DNA of 64,000 nucleotides from KACC-23026 sp963829575. Its GTDB lineage: Bacteria; Bacillota; Bacilli; Bacillales; Sporolactobacillaceae. The notes under the pieces were generated by a model. It saw only the letters and a program-made list of their open reading frames with translations, searched no databases and had not been told where the DNA came from. The stretch spans positions 265,023 to 329,022 of the forward strand of contig CAWHJF010000003.1 in assembly GCA_963829575.1 (NCBI GenBank), written 5' to 3'. Made by a program: the position numbers and the translations under genes. This document shows, in pieces, positions 1 to 8,511 of the stretch; the first letter of the stretch is position 1, and each line of letters opens with the position of its first letter.

Positions 1-670
1 GTTGAAGATTGGTGACGACTTGTGCGCCGATTGCAATACTGTCCACGGTATCGTGAGGGAGTGCCGCATGTCCGCCTTTCCCTTTTATTGTGATGAAAAA
101 GGTATCCGGTGACGCCATCATCGGTCCATAGATAATCCCCACTTTCCCGTATTCTAATGGAGACCAGAGATGAATGCCAATCACCCAATCCACGTCGTCC
201 ATTACCCCTGCTTCCACCATTTCCTCAGCCCCGCCAGGATAGAGTTCTTCAGCATGTTGAAAAATAAGACGAACTTCACCTTCGAGTTGATCTGCTGATT
301 CGGACAAGACCCTAGCAGTGCCAAGAAGCATTGCGGTATGACCGTCATGCCCACACGCATGCATCACACCTGGGTGTTCTGAAACGAAGTCAAACTCATT
401 CTGCTCTTGAATTGGTAAGGCATCCATATCTGCGCGGATCGCTAACGTCCGACCTGGTTTTCCACCTTTAATCCGGCCGACCACACTGGTTTTCGTCGGA
501 CGAGACAACTCAATATTTTCAAAGCTGTTCAACGTCTCATAGATAAATTGAGAGGTTCTAATCTCTTCAAAAGAAAGCTCGGGATGACGGTGTAACTCGC
601 GTCGCCATTCTATCACAGATGGAAAGACCGCTTTTAATTGATCTTCTAATTGTACATTTATGATCCCCAC
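1..670 (-). CDS. M20-family amidohydrolase (partial, C-terminus outside window)
   Basis: Zinc-dependent hydrolase of the M20/HipO-AmhX amidohydrolase family, which removes acyl groups from N-acyl amino acids or related amides in the cytoplasm. The frame reads in from the left edge and begins with a GTG preceded by AGGAG nine bases upstream. Visible family motifs are RELHRHPELSFEE near residue 25, the metal-binding MHACGHDGHTAM segment and the EELYPGGAEEM segment. About 223 residues are present of a usual 370-400. Substrate cannot be told from sequence. A related M20 enzyme in this window (59467-60597) sits with diaminopimelate genes; this copy has no such neighbours. Confidence 0.85.
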   Translation of the reverse strand, partial: MGIINVQLEDQLKAVFPSVIEWRRELHRHPELSFEEIRTSQFIYETLNSFENIELSRPTKTSVVGRIKGGKPGRTLAIRADMDALPIQEQNEFDFVSEHPGVMHACGHDGHTAMLLGTARVLSESADQLEGEVRLIFQHAEELYPGGAEEMVEAGVMDDVDWVIGIHLWSPLEYGKVGIIYGPMMASPDTFFITIKGKGGHAALPHDTVDSIAIGAQVVTNLQ

Positions 671-750
671 AGAAATCGACTCCTTTATTTACTTTAAGTG
701 TATCACGGAATCTGATTCCAATAAAATAATTGCGCGGATCCCATCACTCA

Positions 751-782
751 AAAAAAGACTCCCGTTAATTTACGGAAGTCTC
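751..782 (-). terminator. rho-independent terminator of the CAP gene
   Basis: Read on the minus strand, an AGACTtCCG/CGGgAGTCT-type stem is followed by seven T residues just downstream of the LysM-CAP gene. Confidence 0.75.
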
Positions 783-792
783 ATAATGCGTT

Positions 793-1431
793 TTACGGAT
801 GAATAAACATTTGCGACCAATACGCACCATAGGATCCGCCTTTTGCATATCCCACACCAATTGTTGTGTATTGGGCGCTCAAAATATTGGCGCGGTGTCC
901 GGCGCTATTCATCCAAGCATTGACAACATCTTGCGGAGTTTGTTGACCTTCTGCAATGTTTTCTCCAGCGGCCGTGTAGGACAAACCAAAGTCCTGTATC
1001 ATCTTAAACGGAGAGCCATAAGTCGGTGAGGTATGCGAAAAATAATGATTGTCCCGCATGTCCATGGCTTTGTACCTTGCAACTCGAGAAAGTTGCCAGT
1101 CTGCTTTTAAAGGTGCGAGACCTCGCTTTTGGCGTTCCGCATTCGTGAGTTGGATCACCTGATTTTCAAAATCCTTGATAGCAGTTAAAAGCGGTACTGT
1201 TATTTTCTCACCAGGGTAAATCAAACTAGGATTCGCGATTTGTGGGTTGGCTTGAATCAATTCACTTAAGCCCACTTGATACTTTTGAGCAATCTTCCAA
1301 AGAGAATCTCCTTTTTGAACGGTATATGTTGTGGTGCTCGTCGATTGCGCTTCTGCTTTTGGCGCTTGAGATCCGCCAAGCACACTCAAAATAAGGCCAA
1401 GCGCAATCACAAATGTTAGGATGGCTTTCAC
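793..1431 (-). CDS. secreted LysM and CAP (SCP/PR1) domain protein, YkwD-like
   Basis: Exported cell-wall-associated protein of unknown activity. Residues 1-29 form a signal peptide (basic start, hydrophobic core, AEAQS cleavage region). Residues 35-80 are one LysM peptidoglycan-binding repeat (YTVQKGDSLWKIAQKY). Residues 90-210 are a CAP domain with LTNAERQKRGL, HYFSHTSP and GENIAEG segments. At 212 aa it resembles the YkwD/SafA-associated group of Bacillales, where such proteins are often spore- or wall-linked. It is a monocistronic unit with its own terminator. The CAP and LysM assignment is firm; the role is not. Confidence 0.9.
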   Translation of the reverse strand: MKAILTFVIALGLILSVLGGSQAPKAEAQSTSTTTYTVQKGDSLWKIAQKYQVGLSELIQANPQIANPSLIYPGEKITVPLLTAIKDFENQVIQLTNAERQKRGLAPLKADWQLSRVARYKAMDMRDNHYFSHTSPTYGSPFKMIQDFGLSYTAAGENIAEGQQTPQDVVNAWMNSAGHRANILSAQYTTIGVGYAKGGSYGAYWSQMFIHP

Positions 1432-1611
1432 TTTTTATCCTCCTTGGTGTAAAGTCTAATGCTAGTGTTACCCATTCACACCATTTTTAAGTCATTGAAA
1501 AGGTCGCGAATCGACTCGGATTCGAAAAAGGGATTGCAATCCAAAGGTTTATTTACTATTATAAAATTGTGAACATTTATTATTTATTATTTTAGGGGGG
1601 GAGGTTCAGGC

Positions 1612-1983
1612 ATGCGTTTTGAAGAAACCAAAATTGAGAGCGTTGAAATTTTGTTCCCTGTACTTGAAGAAATGATGAAATTAGCGGGTATGATTCGCGG
1701 AGGTGCTTGGGATTATGAACGCGTTACCTATGATTTCAAGTTCGAGTTCACCCATGATGGAAGCGTTTACTATTTTAGAATTCCAGGAACTGCAATTGAG
1801 GGTGAAATCGAACACCGTGACTGCGTCGTCAAACTTGGCACACCATATGTAGGTCGCCATTATTATCCACATGGGATCGAGTACAATGAGGTCTTTCCAG
1901 ACTCTGTCTTAGCCAAATGTAAGGACCGTATTGATGTGATTGAACAAGTCTTTGCAGAATTAGGCCTTGAACCAACCTTTTAA
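1612..1983 (+). CDS. yugN: YugN-like family protein
   Basis: Small cytoplasmic protein of 123 aa matching the YugN-like family of Bacillales, whose function is unknown. The start follows a very strong purine-rich site (GGGGGGGAGG) seven bases upstream. It is acidic, has no membrane segment, and contains the GGAWDYERVTYDFKFE and YYPHGIEY stretches typical of the family. It is transcribed towards the GNAT gene and the two share a bidirectional hairpin. Confidence 0.8.
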   Translation: MRFEETKIESVEILFPVLEEMMKLAGMIRGGAWDYERVTYDFKFEFTHDGSVYYFRIPGTAIEGEIEHRDCVVKLGTPYVGRHYYPHGIEYNEVFPDSVLAKCKDRIDVIEQVFAELGLEPTF

Positions 1984-2003
1984 CCTCTACATAGAAAATT
2001 AGA

Positions 2004-2036
2004 AGCGAGCGGTTCAGTCCCGCTCGCTTTTTGTAT
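2004..2036. terminator. convergent terminator holding the GNAT stop codon in its loop
   Basis: A perfect 9-bp stem (AGCGAGCGG with CCGCTCGCT) encloses a 7-base loop and is followed by T residues on the plus strand. The minus-strand stop codon of the GNAT gene (2014-2016) lies inside the loop. Confidence 0.8.
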
Positions 2037-2526
2037 GTTTTAATAAGAGTCCCATATAAAACTCATCCAACCATTGGTCGTGATTCTTATAGGAATGCCT
2101 CCTGGTGCCTTCCACGCTAAACCCCACACCACTAAACAACCATAACGCTCTTTTATTCTTCGTGTGAACTGTGAGCTCAACTCGTCGAAAATCATGATCC
2201 TGAGCCCACTTTATCGCTCTATTTATTAAAGCTTTGCCAATCCCTTGACCTTGATAAGCGGGACTTACACCGATCTCCAATTCGGCACAATATAAATGAA
2301 TGGGATCGGAATCCCCTTTTAATGTTACCCAACCAACCAAAGCGCCGTTTTCTTCCCCCCCGAAGCAAATTGAACGTCTGGCGTTGAGAACCTCCTTAAA
2401 TGCTTTTTTATAGTCGTCCTCTCCTACTTGCGAATGGTTTGACGCTTCTTGATTCAGTTCCTTTTTAAGTTGTACATAAGATGGGGCATCCACATGATTT
2501 AATTCACGGATTTCCAACTGGTCCAC
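2014..2526 (-). CDS. GNAT-family N-acetyltransferase
   Basis: Predicted acetyl-CoA-dependent N-acyltransferase of 170 aa. The central ELEIGVSPAYQGQGIGKALINRAI segment (about residues 83-106) carries the acetyl-CoA pyrophosphate-binding motif Q-x-x-G-x-G/A of the Gcn5 fold. The C-terminal FSGVGFSVEGTRRHSY stretch is typical of RimI/RimJ-like members acting on small molecules or protein N-termini. The substrate is unknown. The last codons run into the terminator shared with yugN. Confidence 0.85.
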   Translation of the reverse strand: MDQLEIRELNHVDAPSYVQLKKELNQEASNHSQVGEDDYKKAFKEVLNARRSICFGGEENGALVGWVTLKGDSDPIHLYCAELEIGVSPAYQGQGIGKALINRAIKWAQDHDFRRVELTVHTKNKRALWLFSGVGFSVEGTRRHSYKNHDQWLDEFYMGLLLKHTKSERD

Positions 2527-2626
2527 TCCCCTTTCGATTCTCTTATCTCGCGAGGTTAAGCTCGGCTAAAGCCCCATAGTCCATGCTTATTTAAATTACG
2601 ACGTCCTATGCCTAAATCCAGTCTTT

Positions 2627-2803
2627 TCTTAAACTTTGTTGTTTTTTCCTTCAAAGAAAATAGACTCGCTTGCCCCGGCGTCTACAAGTATCTCTTGAAA
2701 ATAAATTCCTCGTCGCAAAATGAAGTTAAACGCAGGAGCAGATGCTATTGCCGCAAGTGATCTGCATATTTTCATTTGTTTTATTATCTAATCGTAACAA
2801 TCA
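2627..2803. repeat. interspersed G+C-rich intergenic repeat, copy 1
   Basis: This covers most of the gene-free stretch 2527-2888. It starts with TAAACTTTGTTG, has the inner block GAAAATAgACTCGCTTGC, and ends with CATATTTTCatTTGTTTTAT and a GTAACAATCA tail. The same blocks recur at 18880, 30638, 41473 and 63848. It has no open frame and looks like a non-autonomous mobile or REP/BOX-like element. Confidence 0.6.
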
Positions 2804-2828
2804 TTTATAAAAGGGCGATAAAAAAAAA

Positions 2829-2866
2829 GACGGTTTCATGAGCATAGTACGCTCACAGAATCCGTC
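2829..2866 (-). terminator. terminator of the cta operon
   Basis: On the minus strand, a GACGG...CCGTC stem with an inner TGAGC/GCTCA pairing is followed by eight T residues, directly downstream of ctaF. Confidence 0.8.
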
Positions 2867-2888
2867 TCTTTGTTGCAGGCCCAACCTT

Positions 2889-3215
2889 TTATGAAATCCA
2901 GATCATTGTAACAAAACTGATTACAGTAATAAATACGACCAACGCCCCTGAAAGGATGAAGAACGTTTGAATGCCGTGATTTTTATCCTTTAAATGCATG
3001 AAATAGAACAGTTGAAACGCAACTTGAACGACCGCAAGTGTGACAATAAGAAATTCAATGAGATGGACCTCAATATTCTTGCGCAAGTCCACAGCCACAA
3101 AAGAAAGGATCGTAAAAAGGATCATGGAACCAAAAGTAACCCAATAATACTGCAGGTCACGCTTTTTCTCTTGTCGTTCTAGCATGGCTTTTACTTCAGA
3201 GTGTTGATTGGTCAA
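2889..3215 (-). CDS. ctaF: cytochrome c oxidase subunit IV (CtaF)
   Basis: Small subunit of the caa3-type oxidase, thought to stabilise the complex in the cytoplasmic membrane. The 108-aa protein has three predicted membrane helices (about residues 25-45, 53-73 and 82-104) and matches the CyoD/CtaF family, including the YFMHLKDKNHG segment between helices 2 and 3. It is the last gene of the operon, 13 bp after ctaE, and is followed by the operon terminator. B. subtilis continues with ctaG; none is present here. Confidence 0.88.
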   Translation of the reverse strand: MTNQHSEVKAMLERQEKKRDLQYYWVTFGSMILFTILSFVAVDLRKNIEVHLIEFLIVTLAVVQVAFQLFYFMHLKDKNHGIQTFFILSGALVVFITVISFVTMIWIS

Positions 3216-3228
3216 TTTAACCCCCCCT

Positions 3229-3858
3229 TTATGAACCTAGGATCCCGAGTAAATAGACAACGGTGAATATGAATACCCATACCACATCTATAAAGTGCCA
3301 GTATAGAGCTGCAATATAATATTTTGGCGCAGTGATTGCGGTGATCCCTTTCTTATAGGATGCAATCATCAATGTTGAAATCCACAAGACCCCAAAGAGA
3401 ACGTGCCCACCATGCGTTCCAACAAGCGTATAGAAACTTGATGAGAACGCGCTGGTTTTATAGGTCAGACCTTTTTCCACATAATCTGCAAACTCTCGGA
3501 TCTCAAGTCCCAAGAAACATATGCCTAGTAGGATCGTAATCCAAAACCAAAATCGCATTTTCCGAACATTTAATTCTTTTAATCCAATAATCGCAAACAC
3601 GCTTGTTAGACTACTTGTTAAAAGAATAATGGTTGAGAGAAACGTCATATTCAACCCAAATAAATCTTTCCCCGCCGGCCCTGCTGAAACGTGGTCGCGA
3701 AGTGCAATAAACGTCGAGAACAGAGTTCCAAACAAAACCGTTTCACCACCAAGGAAAAGCCAAAAACCGACAAACTTATTACGTCCTGCCAAAGTGGTCA
3801 GTTCCGGATGCCCAGGTGCGACGGCGGGCGTGTGAGTCTCATGTTCAACAGCTGACAT
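3229..3858 (-). CDS. ctaE: cytochrome c oxidase subunit III (CtaE)
   Basis: Subunit III of the heme-copper oxidase, a membrane protein of 209 aa with five predicted helices, matching the short five-helix form of Gram-positive caa3/aa3 oxidases. Conserved blocks seen are FWLFLGGETVLFGTLF and the C-terminal GTHGGHVLFG and WHFIDVVWVFIF segments. Its start overlaps the last base of ctaD, so the two are probably translationally coupled. Confidence 0.93.
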   Translation of the reverse strand: MSAVEHETHTPAVAPGHPELTTLAGRNKFVGFWLFLGGETVLFGTLFSTFIALRDHVSAGPAGKDLFGLNMTFLSTIILLTSSLTSVFAIIGLKELNVRKMRFWFWITILLGICFLGLEIREFADYVEKGLTYKTSAFSSSFYTLVGTHGGHVLFGVLWISTLMIASYKKGITAITAPKYYIAALYWHFIDVVWVFIFTVVYLLGILGS

Positions 3859-5762
3859 TATACGCCCTCCCCTTTCTTCTCGTGTTCAAGCACGTCTTCT
3901 TTATGGATATGGAACCCATGATCATCTTTCAGAGAATGAACCAGCATGCATAATAGCATGAGTCCAATTCCGATCACGGCTACGATAAGCGGTCCCGTTT
4001 TCGGCCCATTGCCACCGGAATCCGCAAAGATGAAACCAAAAGCCGCTACCGTTAAAGACAAGGACATCAAAAAGGGAATGATCGAGCTTGAAGGCATATG
4101 AATGTCTCCATAAGGCTCAGCCGGTGTTACTTTCGTATTCCCTTCCATTTTTTCACTCCAGAAGGGATCGATTCCTTCTACAAGCGGCGTTTGCCCAAAA
4201 TTATATTCTGGAGCCGGAGATGAAATCGACCATTCAAGCGTCCGTCCCATACCCCAAGCGTCACCTGCCGCACGTTGGCCCTTTACTTGAGTCAGAATAA
4301 TGTTGATCACAAGAAGAACGACGGCAATCGCCATACCTGCTGCACCAATCGATGAGATCATGTTGCCAAGCGCGAGATGCTCACCCGCTTGATAAGTAAA
4401 GTAACGACGCGGCATCCCCATCAAACCTAAGAAATGCTGCGGAAAAAAGGTGACATGGAAACCGAAGAAGAAAAACCAGAACCCCCATTTTCCCAATTTT
4501 TCATCTAAAAACTTGCCAAACATTTTTGGCCACCAGTAGAAAAGACCGGCAAATAAACCAAATACTACACCACCAACAATGACATAGTGGAAATGCGCAA
4601 TGACAAAATAACTATCTTGATATTGGAAATCCGCTGCTGGCACCGCAAGCATAACCCCCGTTACACCACCTAATACAAACGTCGGAATAAACGCAATGGC
4701 ATAGAGATTAGCCGTCGTAAAGTGGATTTGACCACCCCACATGGTAAAGATCCAGTTGAAAATTTTAATACCGGTCGGTACAGCAATCGCCATTGTTGCA
4801 ATCGCAAAGATCGAGTTCGCAACAGGTCCTAAACCAACGGTAAACATATGATGCACCCAAACCATAAAGGCAAGGAAGCCGATTAAAACGGTGGCAAAGA
4901 CCATTGAAGTATGACCAAACAACCGCTTTTTCGAAAACGTTGGAATGACCTCTGAAATGACTCCGAACGCCGGAAGCGCTAAGATATACACTTCTGGATG
5001 TCCAAAGATCCAGAAAATATGCTCCCAAATAATGCCATTCCCGCCATTCGCCGTGTTAAAGAAATTCGCTTGGAAGACACGATCAAATAATTCCATAAAT
5101 AACCCAACGGTTAAGGCTGGGAATGCAAAAAGGACAAGAGCAGAAGTCACAAAAGCGGTCCAGGTAAAAAGCGGCATGCGCATAAAAGTCATCCCTGGCG
5201 CTCTCATATTAATAATGGTAACGAGAAAATTAATTCCCCCCATAAGCGTCCCGGCACCTGCAACTTGAAGCCCTAAAATATAATAGTCCATACCGCTACC
5301 TAAATAATTCGTAGCTAAAGGCGCATATCCGGTCCAGCCACCATCTGGCACCGTCCCCATGATCCAACTCACATTTAGAATTAATCCACCGAGAAAAAAC
5401 AACCAGAAACCGAGCGCATTCATAAATGGAAACGCAACGTCACGAGCGCCAATTTGAAGCGGTACAATCGCATTCATGAATGCAAAGATTGCCGGCATCG
5501 CCACAAAGAAAATCATCGTGGTTCCATGCATAGTGACGACTTGGTTGTACGCGTCACCAACTAGGAACGTATTATTCGGAACAGCTAATTGAATGCGGAT
5601 GAGCATGGCTTCGATGCCGCCAATGACAAAGAACAGTCCAGCCCCACAAAGATACAATATTCCGATTTTTTTGTGATCAACGGTAGTCAACCACTCCCAT
5701 AACCAAGCAAAGAATCCATCCTTTTGCTCTGTGGCAGCTAAGGCATGTGCATGTGATGTCAA
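3858..5762 (-). CDS. ctaD: cytochrome c oxidase subunit I (CtaD)
   Basis: Catalytic subunit of a proton-pumping caa3-type terminal oxidase. All metal ligands are visible: H79 for low-spin heme a; the Cu-B set H255 with the cross-linked Y259 (GHPEVYI) and H304-H305 (WVHHMF); H390 for the high-spin heme and H392 (AHFHYVI). At 634 aa it is close to the B. subtilis CtaD length, with an extra C-terminal pair of helices and a soluble tail. It sits between ctaC and ctaE in one operon. Confidence 0.96.
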   Translation of the reverse strand: MTSHAHALAATEQKDGFFAWLWEWLTTVDHKKIGILYLCGAGLFFVIGGIEAMLIRIQLAVPNNTFLVGDAYNQVVTMHGTTMIFFVAMPAIFAFMNAIVPLQIGARDVAFPFMNALGFWLFFLGGLILNVSWIMGTVPDGGWTGYAPLATNYLGSGMDYYILGLQVAGAGTLMGGINFLVTIINMRAPGMTFMRMPLFTWTAFVTSALVLFAFPALTVGLFMELFDRVFQANFFNTANGGNGIIWEHIFWIFGHPEVYILALPAFGVISEVIPTFSKKRLFGHTSMVFATVLIGFLAFMVWVHHMFTVGLGPVANSIFAIATMAIAVPTGIKIFNWIFTMWGGQIHFTTANLYAIAFIPTFVLGGVTGVMLAVPAADFQYQDSYFVIAHFHYVIVGGVVFGLFAGLFYWWPKMFGKFLDEKLGKWGFWFFFFGFHVTFFPQHFLGLMGMPRRYFTYQAGEHLALGNMISSIGAAGMAIAVVLLVINIILTQVKGQRAAGDAWGMGRTLEWSISSPAPEYNFGQTPLVEGIDPFWSEKMEGNTKVTPAEPYGDIHMPSSSIIPFLMSLSLTVAAFGFIFADSGGNGPKTGPLIVAVIGIGLMLLCMLVHSLKDDHGFHIHKEDVLEHEKKGEGV

Positions 5763-5791
5763 TGTATGAACCCTCCTTTTCGTTTAGATCC

Positions 5792-6838
5792 TTATTGATT
5801 TGGTTTTACAGAAAGGGTAAATAGATAATCTGCAATATCGCTAATTTGTTGATCGGTCAGCGTCCCTTTCACACCCCGTGCTGGCATCAGAGCACCTGGT
5901 TTGAAACTCGTTGGATCTTTAATCCACTTCTGCAGCGTGGTTTTATCATGCGGGAAAATTCCTGCAATATTCTCACGATCCGCAAAATTCGATAAATTTG
6001 GTGCGAGGTTCGCCCCGCCTTTACCAATTGCGTGACAGGCCATACAATTTTGTTTGAATAATTGCTCGCCATTTTGAGCACTTGTTGTCGTCGGCTGAGA
6101 TGGTCCCGCTTTCATTTCTTTTGTCCACGTTTTAAAATCTGTAGGACTAACGGCTCTCACATTAAAATACATGAGCGCATGTGAGGAGCCACAAAGCTCG
6201 GCACAACGGCCACTATACGTGCCCGGTTTATCTGCTACTAGATACATCGGATTAATTTGCCCTGGATTGGCATCTTGTTTCCCTGCCAAAGCTGGAACCC
6301 AAAACGAGTGAATCACATCGGATGAGGTCACTTGCAATACGACTTTTTTTCCAGTAGGGATAAATAAGTCCTGAGCTGTCGTAATACCGTAGTCCGGATA
6401 GTCAAACTGCCACCAGAATTGGTGCGCGGTCACTTTGACGACCACAATATTGTCTCCATGATTTTTGGGAACGCTTGCATTTGAAACCGCGAATGTTTTG
6501 GAAACCGTAGGAAAAGCTAGGATGATCAATAATATGATCGGAATAACGGTCCAAAGCACTTCCAATAACGCATTTCCCTCAACTTGCTTTGGTATGAAGT
6601 CCTCTTGTCCTTTGCGTTTCCGATAACGGACCAGCGCATATGTAAACAGAAAACCAACAACCAGAACGACAACGACCATGATTAAAAAGCTTTGAAGCAT
6701 TAAGCCCTCTTCCGTTCTAGCCACAGGTCCTTGAGGCGTAAGGGTTGAGACATTCGATTTCCCACACCCAATTAAGGTGAAAATGGCCAATGCTGAAACT
6801 GGAATCAAACTCAAACTACGTTGCCATTTCTTCTTCAT
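5792..6838 (-). CDS. ctaC: cytochrome c oxidase subunit II with cytochrome c domain (CtaC)
   Basis: Electron-entry subunit of the caa3 oxidase. Starting at the ATG at 6838 (behind AGAGAGG), the 348-aa protein has a lipoprotein signal with lipobox LIGC (C25), two membrane helices (about 48-70 and 92-112), a Cu-A cupredoxin domain with H177, C212, E214, C216, H220 and M223, and a fused C-terminal cytochrome c domain with C265-x-x-C268-H269 and a distal Met near 319. The fusion defines the caa3 type, oxidising cytochrome c rather than quinol. A longer reading from 6922 adds 28 residues ahead of a normal lipoprotein signal and is unlikely. Confidence 0.95.
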   Translation of the reverse strand: MKKKWQRSLSLIPVSALAIFTLIGCGKSNVSTLTPQGPVARTEEGLMLQSFLIMVVVVLVVGFLFTYALVRYRKRKGQEDFIPKQVEGNALLEVLWTVIPIILLIILAFPTVSKTFAVSNASVPKNHGDNIVVVKVTAHQFWWQFDYPDYGITTAQDLFIPTGKKVVLQVTSSDVIHSFWVPALAGKQDANPGQINPMYLVADKPGTYSGRCAELCGSSHALMYFNVRAVSPTDFKTWTKEMKAGPSQPTTTSAQNGEQLFKQNCMACHAIGKGGANLAPNLSNFADRENIAGIFPHDKTTLQKWIKDPTSFKPGALMPARGVKGTLTDQQISDIADYLFTLSVKPNQ

Positions 6839-6966
6839 GCATGAGACCTCTCTTTCTAATTTATTATTTATGTAAAAATGAAGGCAAGGCCTAAAAGATA
6901 AACTTATTGGCCTTGCACCCATTTTCTACAAAAAAGAAAGAACTATTCAGCATTGTCATGGTGTCA

Positions 6967-7902
6967 TTAAATTACGGAAAGGATCATCACAATAAAAATA
7001 ATCATTAAATAATTAAGAGAGTAGACAAACATCCAACGCGCCCATTTCATAATATCTTTCATAAAAAATCCTGAAATCCCAATTGCGAGCCAACCTGCTC
7101 CTAGAACACCGGCTACAATTAGATAAATGGTTCCAAGTTGATAGAGAAAGAGTGAAACTGGCAAGAGAGCCGCCACGTAGACAATCATTTGTCGTTTTGT
7201 AAATTCAAAACCGGCGACAACAGGTAGCATCGGAATGCCCGCTCTGCGGTATTCTTCCACACGTTTCATAGCCAAAGCTAAAAAGTGTGGGGGTTGCCAG
7301 AGAAACATAACCAGGAATAAAAGCCATGGCAATGTACCATGAAGACCTGGGTCAATCGCAGCCCAACCGATTAGAGGCGGCATTGCACCTGAAATCCCTC
7401 CAATTACGGTATTAATGGAATGCGTACGCTTGAGCCACCATGTATAGATAAAGACGTAAACAAACAATCCAACAAGCCCAAAAATTGCGGCTAAGTACGA
7501 GGCTCCTAAAAGAATGATCGTCCCAACGGCAGAAGAAATAATGCCAACCCACAAGACCTGTCGTCCACTCAATGTTCCAGTAGCTGAGGGTCGTTCTTGT
7601 GTGCGCTCCATCAGTTGATCAATGTCTCTGTCAATATAGTTATTTAAGGCACAACCACCGGCAATGACTAAAGCAGATCCGACCATAACCGCCAAGGTTT
7701 TCCAAATGTTATCTAGAAAACTTTGATTGGTGAACCGAATGGCTAACCATAAGCCGGCAAAGGTGGTGATTAAGTTAGACATCACAATGCCTGACTTAAT
7801 AATGCCAATAATATCTTTAAATGTACCAGAGGATTTCACTTCAGTTATAGTACGACCATCCATGACAGATGTCGATTCATACGAGGTAATAGGTTTCGTC
7901 AT
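6967..7902 (-). CDS. ctaB: protoheme IX farnesyltransferase, heme O synthase (CtaB)
   Basis: Integral membrane prenyltransferase that adds a farnesyl group to heme B to give heme O, the precursor of the heme A used by CtaD. The 311-aa protein has about eight or nine helices. The NNYIDRDIDQLMERTQERP segment holds the Asp-rich prenyl-diphosphate motif, and TWWLKRTHSINTVIGG holds the second conserved loop. It is the first gene of ctaBCDEF and is divergent from ctaA, as in B. subtilis. Confidence 0.95.
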   Translation of the reverse strand: MTKPITSYESTSVMDGRTITEVKSSGTFKDIIGIIKSGIVMSNLITTFAGLWLAIRFTNQSFLDNIWKTLAVMVGSALVIAGGCALNNYIDRDIDQLMERTQERPSATGTLSGRQVLWVGIISSAVGTIILLGASYLAAIFGLVGLFVYVFIYTWWLKRTHSINTVIGGISGAMPPLIGWAAIDPGLHGTLPWLLFLVMFLWQPPHFLALAMKRVEEYRRAGIPMLPVVAGFEFTKRQMIVYVAALLPVSLFLYQLGTIYLIVAGVLGAGWLAIGISGFFMKDIMKWARWMFVYSLNYLMIIFIVMILSVI

Positions 7903-8511
7903 GTCTTTCGCTTCCTTTCTACACCTTCATTTCTACTTTAAGGAGTCGAGTTTGGGATCCAAATCATCGTCAATCATTTGAATTCTAATGGTCCAATCAA
8001 AAGTGCCAGACGGATCGCAAAACGGTCAGTCGTAACTAAAGTAGGCGTTCAAACACCCTGGAACATTAAGTGAAATCAAAACACGAGGATCTTTCGCCTC
8101 GGAATCTGCTCGTTGATCTCCAGAAAAATAGAGAAGTCTACACTTAAGGTCACTGATCCTATTCATTTTGAATTGTGACCGATCTCACAGTATATTAGTC
8201 AAAAAAACGTTACACTACGTTCACATAATGTCCTAGTGAAAGTAGAAAAATATGATACATTATAGAGAGGAATCGTACAACATACCTGTTCTCATTATAT
8301 ACGAAGACATATGGTTTGTATACTTTGTTAAAAATCGACACATTTTTGCCATATTTTCATGCAACACTCTATTCTTATAAGGATTTTTAATGCTTCAATT
8401 GGGTATAAATAGGTGGTTGTAACCATTATTAGGACCCATTTAATCCTTTTAGAGATCATCAAAATGACCTTTCATTAGGATAAATAACGCTCTGGCTGGA
8501 AAGGTGAGATT
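7903..8511. other. ctaB-ctaA divergent regulatory region
   Basis: A 609-bp gene-free stretch between divergent ctaB and ctaA. It is A+T-rich near ctaA and holds the palindrome listed at 8174-8189. The ctaA ribosome binding site (AAAGGTGAG) is at 8500-8508. No ORF of credible length or transposon-like sequence was seen. It probably contains both promoters; I could not place -35/-10 pairs with confidence. Confidence 0.6.
8174..8189. promoter_or_regulatory. Fnr/Crp-type palindrome
   Basis: A perfect TGTGA-N6-TCACA inverted repeat. This is the published consensus form for Bacillus Fnr and for Crp. It lies about 270 bp upstream of ctaB and 320 bp upstream of ctaA. Binding is inferred only from the pattern. 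Confidence 0.5.

Noticed and set aside
4765..5028. Second-frame ORF inside ctaD
   Set aside because: Overlaps conserved ctaD coding sequence; composition is that of a shifted frame.
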